This document shows, in pieces, positions 16,072 to 23,123 of a DNA stretch of 29,267 nt. The notes under the pieces were generated by a model. The model saw nothing but the letters and a program-made list of their open reading frames with translations, ran no database searches and was not told where the DNA came from. The stretch's first letter is position 1. Each line of letters starts with the position of its first letter. The translations under genes were made by a program, and so were the position numbers. Origin of the DNA: an uncultured Flavobacteriales bacterium (GTDB lineage: Bacteria; Bacteroidota; Bacteroidia; Flavobacteriales_D; Sanyastnellaceae); the NCBI GenBank assembly GCA_937967465.1, contig CALBSW010000022.1:1-29267 (forward strand), written 5' to 3'.

Positions 16072-17340
16072 TCATCCCTCCGCGCGCAGTGCCTCCACAG
16101 GTTTGATGGCCAAAGCTCGGATCGCAGGCAGGATGCCCGCGAAGATGGCCATCCCGAGGAGGATGCACAACACGGTGAGGACGGTTCCAAAATCGATTTC
16201 AGGGTGCCGGAAAACGCCCGCGTCTCCGCCGCCCTCGAGGTAGCCGTCGACCGCTTCCAGCAGTCCGACGCCCAACACCAGGCCGCACAGGCCAGCGAGG
16301 AGGGTGAGAAACAAGGTCTCGCCGATGATCTGACGTAGGATCCGAACGGGCGTGGCACCCAAGCTCCGGCGAATGCCGAGCTCTTTCGTTCGCTCCTTGA
16401 TGGAGATCAGCATGATGTTCGTGATGCCGATGACACCGGCGAGAAGGGCCAGCGAACCGAACAACAGCGAGATCAGCCGCATGCCAGAGAAAAGCAGTTC
16501 TGCCTTTTGGAATTCTTCCGCCATCGACCAGCAACCGATGGCCCGGGGATCATCCGGGTGGACACTGAGCCGCGACTTGATGAGCTGCTTGGTGGCTTCC
16601 TCGGCCTCTTCTGCATCGACACCGTCCTTGATGAGCATGGACAACCAGCCCACCCGATCCCGGGTGTTGAAGGCCTTGCCGAACGTGGTGAACGGGATGT
16701 AGATGCTTTCGGCCTCATTCTGCGCGTCCTCATCATTGCCCTTTGGAGTGTACACCCCGACCACACGGAACAACACACCTTGAATCTGGACGGTCTCCCC
16801 GAGGGGATTTTCCCCGAATTCAAACAGGATGTCCTGCACCCGGCTTCCAATGACGCAGACCTTCCGTTCCGCATCGAGGTCTGCCTGGTTGAGGAACCGA
16901 CCGCTCGTGATGTTCATCGGCTTGACTTCCTGGTACCGCGCGATGGCACCGCTCACGTCGAAGGCCCCGCTTTGCTTGCCGTGGATGACGTTGTTGGTCC
17001 CCTGCCAACCACCCAGCTGGATTTCTGGGCAAACGAGATCGAGGTGCTGCGTGTTGGCTTCCAACCACTTGACGTCATCGATGTCGAGCTCAAGCCCGCG
17101 CCCGCGCTGGTATCCCTTGTAGGGAATGCTCGTGCTCATGGTCCAAGCAAACATGCTGTTGGCCACATCGTTGCCCATGTCCGCCTTGACCCCGTTCTCC
17201 AGACCGCGGGCAGCACCTACCGTGATGATGATCATGAACAGGCCCCACCCCACCCCGAGTGCAGACAGGAAGGCGCGCAGGGGATTCCGCACGACCACCT
17301 GGACGAGTTCAATCAGCCGGTCGCGGTCAAGCCCCATCAT
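16072..17340 (-). CDS. MacB-type ABC transporter permease (second of two)
   Basis: 422 residues. An N-terminal cytosolic/membrane segment (RAFLSALGVGWGLFMIIITV, about residues 18-38) precedes a large periplasmic domain (MacB core type, about 45-280). Three C-terminal helices of the FtsX fold follow, with the coupling-helix sequence ISIKERTKELGIRRSLGA and the ending ALAIKPVEALRAEG. Such proteins do not form a translocation channel but drive mechanotransmission across the envelope with an adaptor and an outer-membrane exit duct. It differs markedly from the adjacent permease, so the pair probably forms a heterodimer over a single ATPase. The ATG at 17340 overlaps the upstream gene's stop; a second ATG at 17337 is equally possible. 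Confidence 0.92.
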   Translation of the reverse strand: MMGLDRDRLIELVQVVVRNPLRAFLSALGVGWGLFMIIITVGAARGLENGVKADMGNDVANSMFAWTMSTSIPYKGYQRGRGLELDIDDVKWLEANTQHLDLVCPEIQLGGWQGTNNVIHGKQSGAFDVSGAIARYQEVKPMNITSGRFLNQADLDAERKVCVIGSRVQDILFEFGENPLGETVQIQGVLFRVVGVYTPKGNDEDAQNEAESIYIPFTTFGKAFNTRDRVGWLSMLIKDGVDAEEAEEATKQLIKSRLSVHPDDPRAIGCWSMAEEFQKAELLFSGMRLISLLFGSLALLAGVIGITNIMLISIKERTKELGIRRSLGATPVRILRQIIGETLFLTLLAGLCGLVLGVGLLEAVDGYLEGGGDAGVFRHPEIDFGTVLTVLCILLGMAIFAGILPAIRALAIKPVEALRAEG

Positions 17341-18560
17341 TCGTAGCGGAGGGCTTCAATGGGACGAATGCGCACCGCCCGCAACGCGGGAACCAATCCG
17401 CTCAGTGCGCCTGCCAACACGAGAACGAGCAGGGCTGTCACCGTCACCCGCAGGTTGACCTCCGGGTTGGTGAAGTAGTCGTGCTGGGCATAGGGCGCGG
17501 CATAGTTCAGCGTGGCGACACCGGCGATGAGACCAAGCGCTCCAGAAATGAGGGTCAAGCAGACGGCCTCGATGACGATGAGGGACAAAATGCTCCCGGA
17601 CGTCGCACCCAAGGCCTTGCGCACGCCAATCTCGACGGTGCGCTCCTTGACCACAATGGCCATGATGTTCGCCACTCCAATGGCCCCGGCGAGCAGGGTG
17701 AATCCACCGATGACCCAGATGAAGAGCCGGATGCCTTTGAAAATCCGGTCGAACATGGCGTACTCCTCCTGGTTGTCCCGGACCCGCACGGCACGCTGGT
17801 CCTCGGGGTGCACCGCATGCCGCAAGCGCAGGTCTCCATCGATGGCGTCCACCATTGCGGTGGAGCCCTCCAGGTCCCGGTCTCCGGTGGACAGCACCAT
17901 CGAGCCGATGGCATCATTGCCCTGGAACAAACGCTGCATCGTGGTCATGGGGATGTAGACCATGCTGTTGCCCCAGCGCCCATTCTTGGCGAAATGTCCG
18001 ACGACGCGAAAGGTGATCCCGCGCAGGATGATGTATTCACCGATGGGCGACCGCTGCTTGAAGAGCTCATTGATCACGTTCTCCCCAATCACGCAAACCT
18101 TGGATTCCTTCTCCACATCGTCTTGGTGCAGCCAACGCCCGCCCTCCAGAGGAATGAGGTCGAGTTCCGCGAAATCGGGCTCCACGCCCATCAGCGGGTA
18201 GTTCCCCAGCTCATTCTTGTACTGGACGGTCGACCCCCACATGCTGAGACGGCCCGAAACAGCCGGGGTTTCGACCACCTGTTCCGTCACGCGCTCCTCG
18301 TCTTCATCCCGGAGTTCGATGTAGCGGTTGGGCTGACGCCCGCGATAGGCCAACGTCGTGGTGCCCGTCCGCACCCAGATGGTGTTCTTGGCCTCATCGG
18401 CGAAGTCTTGCTCCACCCCGTTTTGCAAACCGAAACCGAGGCCTTGCATCACCACGAGGATGAAAATGCCGAGACCCACCGACAGACCGGTCAGCGCCGT
18501 CCTCAAAGGGTTGGCGGTCACCGTGTGGGCAATCTCAATCCAGGTCTCGCGGTTGAACAT
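17337..18560 (-). CDS. MacB-type ABC transporter permease (first of two)
   Basis: 407 residues with the same layout as its neighbour. A first helix (ALTGLSVGLGIFILVVMQGL) is followed by a periplasmic MacB-like domain, then FtsX-type helices with the coupling sequence VVKERTVEIGVRKALGA and the ending AVRIRPIEALRYE. The start is the ATG at 18560, which shares one base with the ATPase stop (TGATG); the TTG two codons' distance upstream at 18563 is not needed. The first cytosolic segment (FNRETWIEIAHTVTANPLR) and the C-terminal EALRYE are characteristic of the family. It is not a fragment or recent duplicate of the second permease, since only family-level motifs are shared. Confidence 0.92.
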   Translation of the reverse strand: MFNRETWIEIAHTVTANPLRTALTGLSVGLGIFILVVMQGLGFGLQNGVEQDFADEAKNTIWVRTGTTTLAYRGRQPNRYIELRDEDEERVTEQVVETPAVSGRLSMWGSTVQYKNELGNYPLMGVEPDFAELDLIPLEGGRWLHQDDVEKESKVCVIGENVINELFKQRSPIGEYIILRGITFRVVGHFAKNGRWGNSMVYIPMTTMQRLFQGNDAIGSMVLSTGDRDLEGSTAMVDAIDGDLRLRHAVHPEDQRAVRVRDNQEEYAMFDRIFKGIRLFIWVIGGFTLLAGAIGVANIMAIVVKERTVEIGVRKALGATSGSILSLIVIEAVCLTLISGALGLIAGVATLNYAAPYAQHDYFTNPEVNLRVTVTALLVLVLAGALSGLVPALRAVRIRPIEALRYE

Positions 18561-19279
18561 CAATCAGTAGAACCGGCGCCGTTGGCCGTGGGTTCGACGA
18601 CCTCCCCGCTTCGGCCATCTTCGATGATGACCCCGTCGTGGAGACGGATGGTGCGGTCGCATTTGGCGGCGATGTCCGCCTCGTGGGTCACGATGATCAC
18701 AGTAATGCCGGAGCCATTGACCTCCCGCAACACCGACATCACTTCGTGGGAAGTGCTGCTGTCGAGGGCTCCAGTCGGCTCGTCGGCGAGGATGACCCGA
18801 GGCTCCGTGATGAGGGCCCGGGCAATGGCCACGCGCTGCTTTTGTCCACCGGACAATTCGGACGGCAAGTGATCTGCACGATCGTCCATGCCCATTTTGC
18901 CCAACATCTCCATGGCCCGCTTCTGCCGCTCGCGGCGGGGCACTTTCTGGTAGAACAACGGCAAGGCCTCATTCTCCCCCCCTTTCTTGAAGGCAATCAG
19001 CTTGAAGGACTGGAAGACGAACCCGGGAAATTGGCTGCGATAGCGGGCCGCCTGCTTCTCCGACAACCCCGACATGTCCACCCCGTCGAGGTCATACCCG
19101 CCGGAATCAAACCCATCGAGCAAACCGAGCACATTGAGAAGCGTGGACTTGCCCGATCCGGAAGAGCCCATGATGGCGACCATTTCGCCTTGCTGAATCG
19201 TCAAATCAATGCCCTTCAATACGGGCAGGGTTCCGCCGGCGAGCGGATAAGCCTTCTCGATTCCACGCAAATTGAGCAT
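18560..19279 (-). CDS. ABC transporter ATP-binding protein (MacB/LolD type)
   Basis: 239 residues, powering the two downstream permeases. Visible motifs are Walker A GSSGSGKS, Q-loop FVFQSFKLI, signature LSGGQKQRVAIARAL, Walker B VILADEPTGALDS and the H-loop VTHEADIAAKC. Between the Q-loop and the signature it carries the charged FKKGGENEALPLFY segment typical of MacB/YtrE-like exporters. The start is the ATG at 19279 (MLNLRGIEKAYPLAGG); the GTG at 19294 overlaps the predicted -7 element. It is the first gene of a five-gene unit (ATPase, permease, permease, HlyD, methyltransferase) in which every junction overlaps or is 12 bases or shorter. Confidence 0.95.
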   Translation of the reverse strand: MLNLRGIEKAYPLAGGTLPVLKGIDLTIQQGEMVAIMGSSGSGKSTLLNVLGLLDGFDSGGYDLDGVDMSGLSEKQAARYRSQFPGFVFQSFKLIAFKKGGENEALPLFYQKVPRRERQKRAMEMLGKMGMDDRADHLPSELSGGQKQRVAIARALITEPRVILADEPTGALDSSTSHEVMSVLREVNGSGITVIIVTHEADIAAKCDRTIRLHDGVIIEDGRSGEVVEPTANGAGSTD

Positions 19280-19283
19280 GGCG

Positions 19284-19291
19284 CGAAGGTA
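19284..19291 (-). promoter_or_regulatory. -7 element of the ABC exporter operon (TACCTTCG)
   Basis: TACCTTCG on the minus strand matches TAnnTTTG in all but one position. Four bases (CGCC) separate it from the ATG at 19279, so the operon mRNA would be leaderless or nearly so. A 16-base inverted repeat is centred about 40 bases further upstream. Confidence 0.5.
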
Positions 19292-19320
19292 CACCTTGAC
19301 TCAGGCGGACTCACTTTGCC

Positions 19321-19336
19321 GTGGACTTCAGTCCAC
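19321..19336. promoter_or_regulatory. Palindrome upstream of the ABC operon
   Basis: GTGGACT-TC-AGTCCAC has perfect seven-base arms. It starts nine bases after the stop of the thrombospondin-3-like gene and is centred about 40 bases upstream of the ABC operon -7 element. It could be an operator for a dimeric regulator or a hairpin at the 3' end of the upstream gene. There is no T-run on either strand. Confidence 0.4.
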
Positions 19337-19344
19337 AACAAGCG

Positions 19345-20142
19345 TCAATCTGCGTCGCAGGGGGTGTTGGCCGGGTCAGCGTAGTTGGGGGCCGTTTTGT
19401 CGATGCAGTTGTCTGCATCGTCGCACAAGCCGTCAGAGTCCGTATCGCTCACACCGCAATCGCAGCAGAGGTCGTAGGGCACAATGATGGTGACGGCTTC
19501 GCTTTCACAGTCGTCTGCGTCCAAGGCCGACACCTCGTAGTATCCTGCGGCAACGCCATCCACATCCCCTGGGACGGGGAATGAATAATCGGAAGCACCA
19601 TTGATGCCAGCAAGCTCGATGGACGTTGGCGTTCCGCCTGTCACTTCGACGGACAATGCACCGTCAGCAGTAGACAAAGCTGTCGGGACAGACTCCACCG
19701 ACACTTCACCCAACTCGGGGGCAAAGGGGCAATACATGGGGGTCAACGTGGCTTCCGCTCCGTTCAGGGACATGGTCATCACGGTCTCCTCTCCGTCCAA
19801 GGACAAGACCTGGACTTCGCAGTCGGACACCGTGGAGGCGAGCGCACATTGACCTTCTACTTCCATGACGGTGTAAGAAAAAGTACCCAAGACATTGCCC
19901 TCGACATCCAACTCCTCAGCCATCCCGTCCGTTCCGAAGTAAACCAAGGTTTCAATGGTCACACAGGTCTCACCGAAGGACGCTGTGTGACTCAAGGCCA
20001 TGACTTCATCAAGGAGGAAATCCGCCATTCCAGAACAATCTACCGGAACAGGAGGCGCCACAGGGTCGAGCGTCGACACAGGATTCGATGCGAACAATGT
20101 CGCAGACACAATCAAACAAAGGGAAAGGACAGCCAAGCGCAT
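19345..20142 (-). CDS. Secreted cysteine-rich protein with SprB-like and thrombospondin-3-like segments
   Basis: 265 residues, function unknown. The signal peptide is clear (MRLAVLSLCLIVSATLFAS). The middle is acidic and beta-rich. Residues about 165-225 resemble one degenerate SprB repeat (GALSVEVTGGTPTSIEL ... AAGYYEVSALDADDC), a module of Bacteroidota adhesins including the gliding adhesin SprB. The end carries a thrombospondin-3/calcium-binding motif (DTDSDGLCDDADNC) and a DPANTPCDAD tail. Proteins of this make-up normally end in a type IX secretion C-terminal domain; none is present here. Reading on past the TGA (19345-19347) gives nothing like one, so the protein is either naturally short or an old truncation. 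The start is the ATG at 20142; a TTG at 20148 is less likely. Confidence 0.75.
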   Translation of the reverse strand: MRLAVLSLCLIVSATLFASNPVSTLDPVAPPVPVDCSGMADFLLDEVMALSHTASFGETCVTIETLVYFGTDGMAEELDVEGNVLGTFSYTVMEVEGQCALASTVSDCEVQVLSLDGEETVMTMSLNGAEATLTPMYCPFAPELGEVSVESVPTALSTADGALSVEVTGGTPTSIELAGINGASDYSFPVPGDVDGVAAGYYEVSALDADDCESEAVTIIVPYDLCCDCGVSDTDSDGLCDDADNCIDKTAPNYADPANTPCDAD

Positions 20143-20174
20143 GATCAAGCAGGGAATTCTAGGATTCGGTCACT

Positions 20175-20182
20175 GTAAAGTA
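20175..20182 (-). promoter_or_regulatory. Weak candidate -7 element of the secreted cysteine-rich protein
   Basis: TACTTTAC on the minus strand lies in the AT-richer 112-base gap between the hutH stop and this gene, about 33 bases before its ATG. It keeps TAnnTT but not the final TG. A weak five- to six-base-pair inverted repeat (TCTCG/CGAGA, about 20191-20208) lies just upstream. Confidence 0.2.
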
Positions 20183-20254
20183 ACCTGCCCTCTCGTTGTA
20201 ACGCGAGATAATTAGACCGCTCTGTTTGAGTGGCGCCCTGAAATGGATAATACG

Positions 20255-21745
20255 CTAAACGGACCCGGGCAGGAAGCGCACGGCACCCTGCATTCGCGAG
20301 GATTGCTCGACATCGCCATCCTGAGGGGGTACTTCGGATCGGAAGCCGTCCAAAAAGTCCTGTTGCAGCCTGGACAATCCAGGATGGCTCCGGAAATGAA
20401 GGGCTTGGCTGGCCGTCAGCAACTCGGAAGCCAGGATCTCCTGCGTGCCCTGAATCACAGCCATCAATTGAAGGCCTGCGTTGGCGCCCATGCTGACGTG
20501 GTCCTCTTGGCCGTTGCTGCTGTCAATGGTGTCCACACTGGCCGGCATGGCGCGCATCTTGTTTCTGGCCACAATGCTCGCCGCTGTGTATTGGACGATC
20601 ATCAAGCCGCTGTCCAGTCCTGGGTCGCTGGCCAAAAACGGAGGCAAACCGCGGGTTCCGCTGAGCAGCTTGAAGATGCGGCGCTCCGACATGGTGCCCA
20701 ATTCACTGGCGGCCACTTTCAAGTGATCCAGAATGACGGCCAGAGGCTCGCCGTGAAAATTGCCGGCGCTGATCACTTCACCAGAGTCCGGCAGCAAAAT
20801 GGGGTTGTCCGTGACAGCCGTGGCCTCCCCCTCCAATGTCGCAATGCCCTGGTCGATGGCTTGGCGCACTGCACCGTAGACCTGAGGGATGCAGCGGAAA
20901 CTGTACGGGTCTTGCACCCATTCGTGAGTCTCCCTCAAAAAGGCGGCGCCGTCCAGCCAGCGGCGCATCTCCCCGGCACTGGCCTGTTGGCCGGCGTGTT
21001 GCCGCAATGTGTGAACGGCCGGATGAAAGGGCGCATCCAAACCTTCGAACGCCGCCAGGCTCAGGCTGGCGATGCCATGCGCCTTTGGCCACAAGTGCTC
21101 CAGTCGTTGGAGGCTGTGGGCCAGCAGCGCCGACATCATTTGCGTCCCGTTGATCAAGGCCAAACCCTCCTTGGGACCCAAAGAAATGGGCGACCACCCC
21201 TTCTCCTGCAGCACCTCCATGGCCGGGCGGGTCACCCACTGCCCGTCCCCATCCTGCTGCATCAGCTCGCCTTCACCAAGGAGCGGCAAGCACATGTGGC
21301 TGAGTGGAGCCAGATCGCCACTCGCTCCCAGCGAACCTTGGCGTGGGACCACGGGCAACAGGTTGTGGTTGTAGAAATCGACCAAGCGATCCACCGTCTG
21401 CGGCTGGACACCACTGTGGCCGCGAACCAGCCCACACACCTTGAAAAGCAGCATCCAACGCACGACATCTGTCGGGAGAGGGTCCCCCAGTCCCGCAGCG
21501 TGGCTCCGAAGGATGTTGTCCTGCAATTGGTGCAATTGCGCCTCTCCTACCCGCACATTGGCCAGCTGCCCAAACCCAGTGTTGACACCGTATACCGTCT
21601 TGCCGGAAGCCACAACTTCAAGCAGGAAGTCGTGGGCCCGTGCCACGTTGGCCCGCGCTGATTCCGACAATGCAATGCGGTCCGCACGGTACAAGGCTTG
21701 CAGTTGGCTCCAAGATTGTTGGCCGGGTTGAAGGAGGTGGTCCAT
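20255..21745 (-). CDS. hutH: Histidine ammonia-lyase (histidase)
   Basis: Removes ammonia from histidine to give urocanate, the first step of histidine degradation; cytosolic homotetramer in known members. The 496 residues fit the family (about 500). The MIO prosthetic group precursor Ala141-Ser142-Gly143 sits in GSLGASGDLAPLSHM. Other signatures are YGVNTGFGQLANV with the catalytic Tyr, NGTQMMSALLA, QDPYSFRCIPQVYGA, TDNPIL, GNFHGEP and SSNGQEDHVSMGANA. The start is the ATG at 21745 (MDHLLQPGQQSW); the much longer open frame upstream runs into the divergent peptidase gene. It stands alone on the minus strand, 19 kb from hutI. It faces the M16 operon with a 61-base intergenic region that contains a -7-like TAAATTCG. 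Confidence 0.96.
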   Translation of the reverse strand: MDHLLQPGQQSWSQLQALYRADRIALSESARANVARAHDFLLEVVASGKTVYGVNTGFGQLANVRVGEAQLHQLQDNILRSHAAGLGDPLPTDVVRWMLLFKVCGLVRGHSGVQPQTVDRLVDFYNHNLLPVVPRQGSLGASGDLAPLSHMCLPLLGEGELMQQDGDGQWVTRPAMEVLQEKGWSPISLGPKEGLALINGTQMMSALLAHSLQRLEHLWPKAHGIASLSLAAFEGLDAPFHPAVHTLRQHAGQQASAGEMRRWLDGAAFLRETHEWVQDPYSFRCIPQVYGAVRQAIDQGIATLEGEATAVTDNPILLPDSGEVISAGNFHGEPLAVILDHLKVAASELGTMSERRIFKLLSGTRGLPPFLASDPGLDSGLMIVQYTAASIVARNKMRAMPASVDTIDSSNGQEDHVSMGANAGLQLMAVIQGTQEILASELLTASQALHFRSHPGLSRLQQDFLDGFRSEVPPQDGDVEQSSRMQGAVRFLPGSV

Positions 21746-21753
21746 GGTGGCCA

Positions 21754-21761
21754 CGAATTTA
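21754..21761 (-). promoter_or_regulatory. Candidate -7 element of hutH
   Basis: TAAATTCG (minus strand) matches TAnnTTTG except for one base. Eight bases (TGGCCACC) separate it from the hutH ATG, so the predicted untranslated leader is only a few bases. No -33 TTTG is evident. Confidence 0.4.
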
Positions 21762-21775
21762 CCCGGTGCACCCGC

Positions 21776-21783
21776 TATCTTGC
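21776..21783 (+). promoter_or_regulatory. Candidate -7 element of the M16 operon
   Basis: TATCTTGC keeps TAnnTT but not the final TG, 23 bases before the ATG at 21807. It lies within the 61-base divergent region shared with hutH, so the two core promoters overlap. Confidence 0.3.
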
Positions 21784-21806
21784 TCCTCCATTCGGAAAAC
21801 CGATTC

Positions 21807-23123
21807 ATGCGATTCACATTGACCCTGTGCCTCACGGCCATTCTCGGGAGCCTTTCCGCCCAGCGGGCCCCGATTGAATTCGAGGAATACGACCTCAAGA
21901 ACGGGCTTCACGTCATCCTTCACGAAGACCACAGCGCCCCCATTGTGGCCGTCTCCGTGATGTACCATGTGGGCTCCAAGAACGAAGACCCCAACCGCAC
22001 CGGCATGGCCCACTTCTTTGAGCACCTGCTCTTCGAAGGATCCGACAACATCGGACGCGGCGAATTCTTCAAGTACATCCAAAACGCCGGCGGCCAGAAC
22101 AACGCCAACACCTCCAACGACCGCACTTTCTATTACGAGGTGCTCCCGTCCAACCAACTCGAGTTGGGCCTGTGGCTGGAGAGCGAGCGCATGATGCACG
22201 CCCGGGTCGAGAAAATCGGCATCGAGACGCAGCGTGAAGTCGTGAAGGAAGAGCGCCGCCAGCGGGTGGACAACCAGCCCTACGGCAACCTCATCGAGGA
22301 GACCATGAAGCGCGCCTACACCGAGCACCCCTACCGGTGGCCCGTCATCGGATCCATGGCCCACCTCAATGCCGCGGAGGACCAGGAGTTCACTGACTTC
22401 TACGAGACCTTCTACGTCCCGAACAACGCGGTGCTGTCCATCGCAGGGGACTTTGACCGCAAGGACCTCAAGAAGATGATCGAAGCCTACTTCGGCCCCG
22501 TTCCGCGCGGAACGAATGACATCCCCCGCCCGACCATCGAGGAGCCCTACAAGGTGACGGAAGTGCGCGACACCATCTGGGGCGATGACCAATTGCCGCT
22601 GGTCTTGATGGCCTACCCCATTCCGGCGGAGGGCACGCCAGACTACTATGCCGTGGACCTGCTCAACACAGTCCTGAGTGGTGGACAATCCAGCCGTCTG
22701 AACCGCGCCGTGGTGGACGAGCAGGAACTCGCCGTCTTCTGTGGCGCCTTCAGCTTCGGACTCGAAGACCCCGGACAAACCATCGCATACGCCGTGGCCA
22801 ACATTGGCACCGACCCCTCCGAGGTGGAGGCCGCCATGGTGGCTGAGATTGACCGAATCAAGGAATCCGGCATCACGGACGCTGAATTGGACAAACTCAA
22901 AAACCAGACCGAAAGTGGGTTTGTACAGAGCAATGGCACGATGCGTGGCATCGCAGAATCCCTCGCCAACTACCACATGTACTACGGCGACGCCAACCTG
23001 ATCAACAACGAGATCGACCGCTACATGGCGGTCACCGCGGAGGACATCCAGCGCGCCGCCCGCGACTACTACAACCACGACCGCCGTGTCGTCCTCTACT
23101 TCTTGAACGAGAACGCCCAATGA
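21807..23123 (+). CDS. M16-family zinc metallopeptidase, catalytic subunit
   Basis: 438 residues. A signal peptide (MRFTLTLCLTAILGSLSAQ) places it in the periplasm or envelope. The inverted zinc motif HxxEH is intact at H69-FFE-H73, and the downstream glutamate is supplied by the VVKEERR segment (E148/E149). The second half carries the usual inactive M16 repeat with the GQSSRLNRAVVDE sequence. Single-repeat-pair proteins of this size act as one half of a two-subunit chamber, like mitochondrial processing peptidase or bacterial M16B pairs, degrading small unfolded peptides. The next gene encodes an M16 protein without the zinc motif and overlaps by ATGA (23120-23123), so the two almost certainly form a heterodimer. 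The start at 21807 is fixed by the signal peptide. Confidence 0.95.
   Translation: MRFTLTLCLTAILGSLSAQRAPIEFEEYDLKNGLHVILHEDHSAPIVAVSVMYHVGSKNEDPNRTGMAHFFEHLLFEGSDNIGRGEFFKYIQNAGGQNNANTSNDRTFYYEVLPSNQLELGLWLESERMMHARVEKIGIETQREVVKEERRQRVDNQPYGNLIEETMKRAYTEHPYRWPVIGSMAHLNAAEDQEFTDFYETFYVPNNAVLSIAGDFDRKDLKKMIEAYFGPVPRGTNDIPRPTIEEPYKVTEVRDTIWGDDQLPLVLMAYPIPAEGTPDYYAVDLLNTVLSGGQSSRLNRAVVDEQELAVFCGAFSFGLEDPGQTIAYAVANIGTDPSEVEAAMVAEIDRIKESGITDAELDKLKNQTESGFVQSNGTMRGIAESLANYHMYYGDANLINNEIDRYMAVTAEDIQRAARDYYNHDRRVVLYFLNENAQ

Noticed and set aside
17259..18872. A 537-codon plus-strand open frame across the ABC permease and ATPase genes
   Set aside because: It crosses gene boundaries of a clear minus-strand operon; composition (His/Gly/Asp/Gln-rich) is that of a shadow frame.
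20243..21661. A 472-codon plus-strand open frame antisense to hutH
   Set aside because: hutH carries the full set of family signatures; the antisense product has none.
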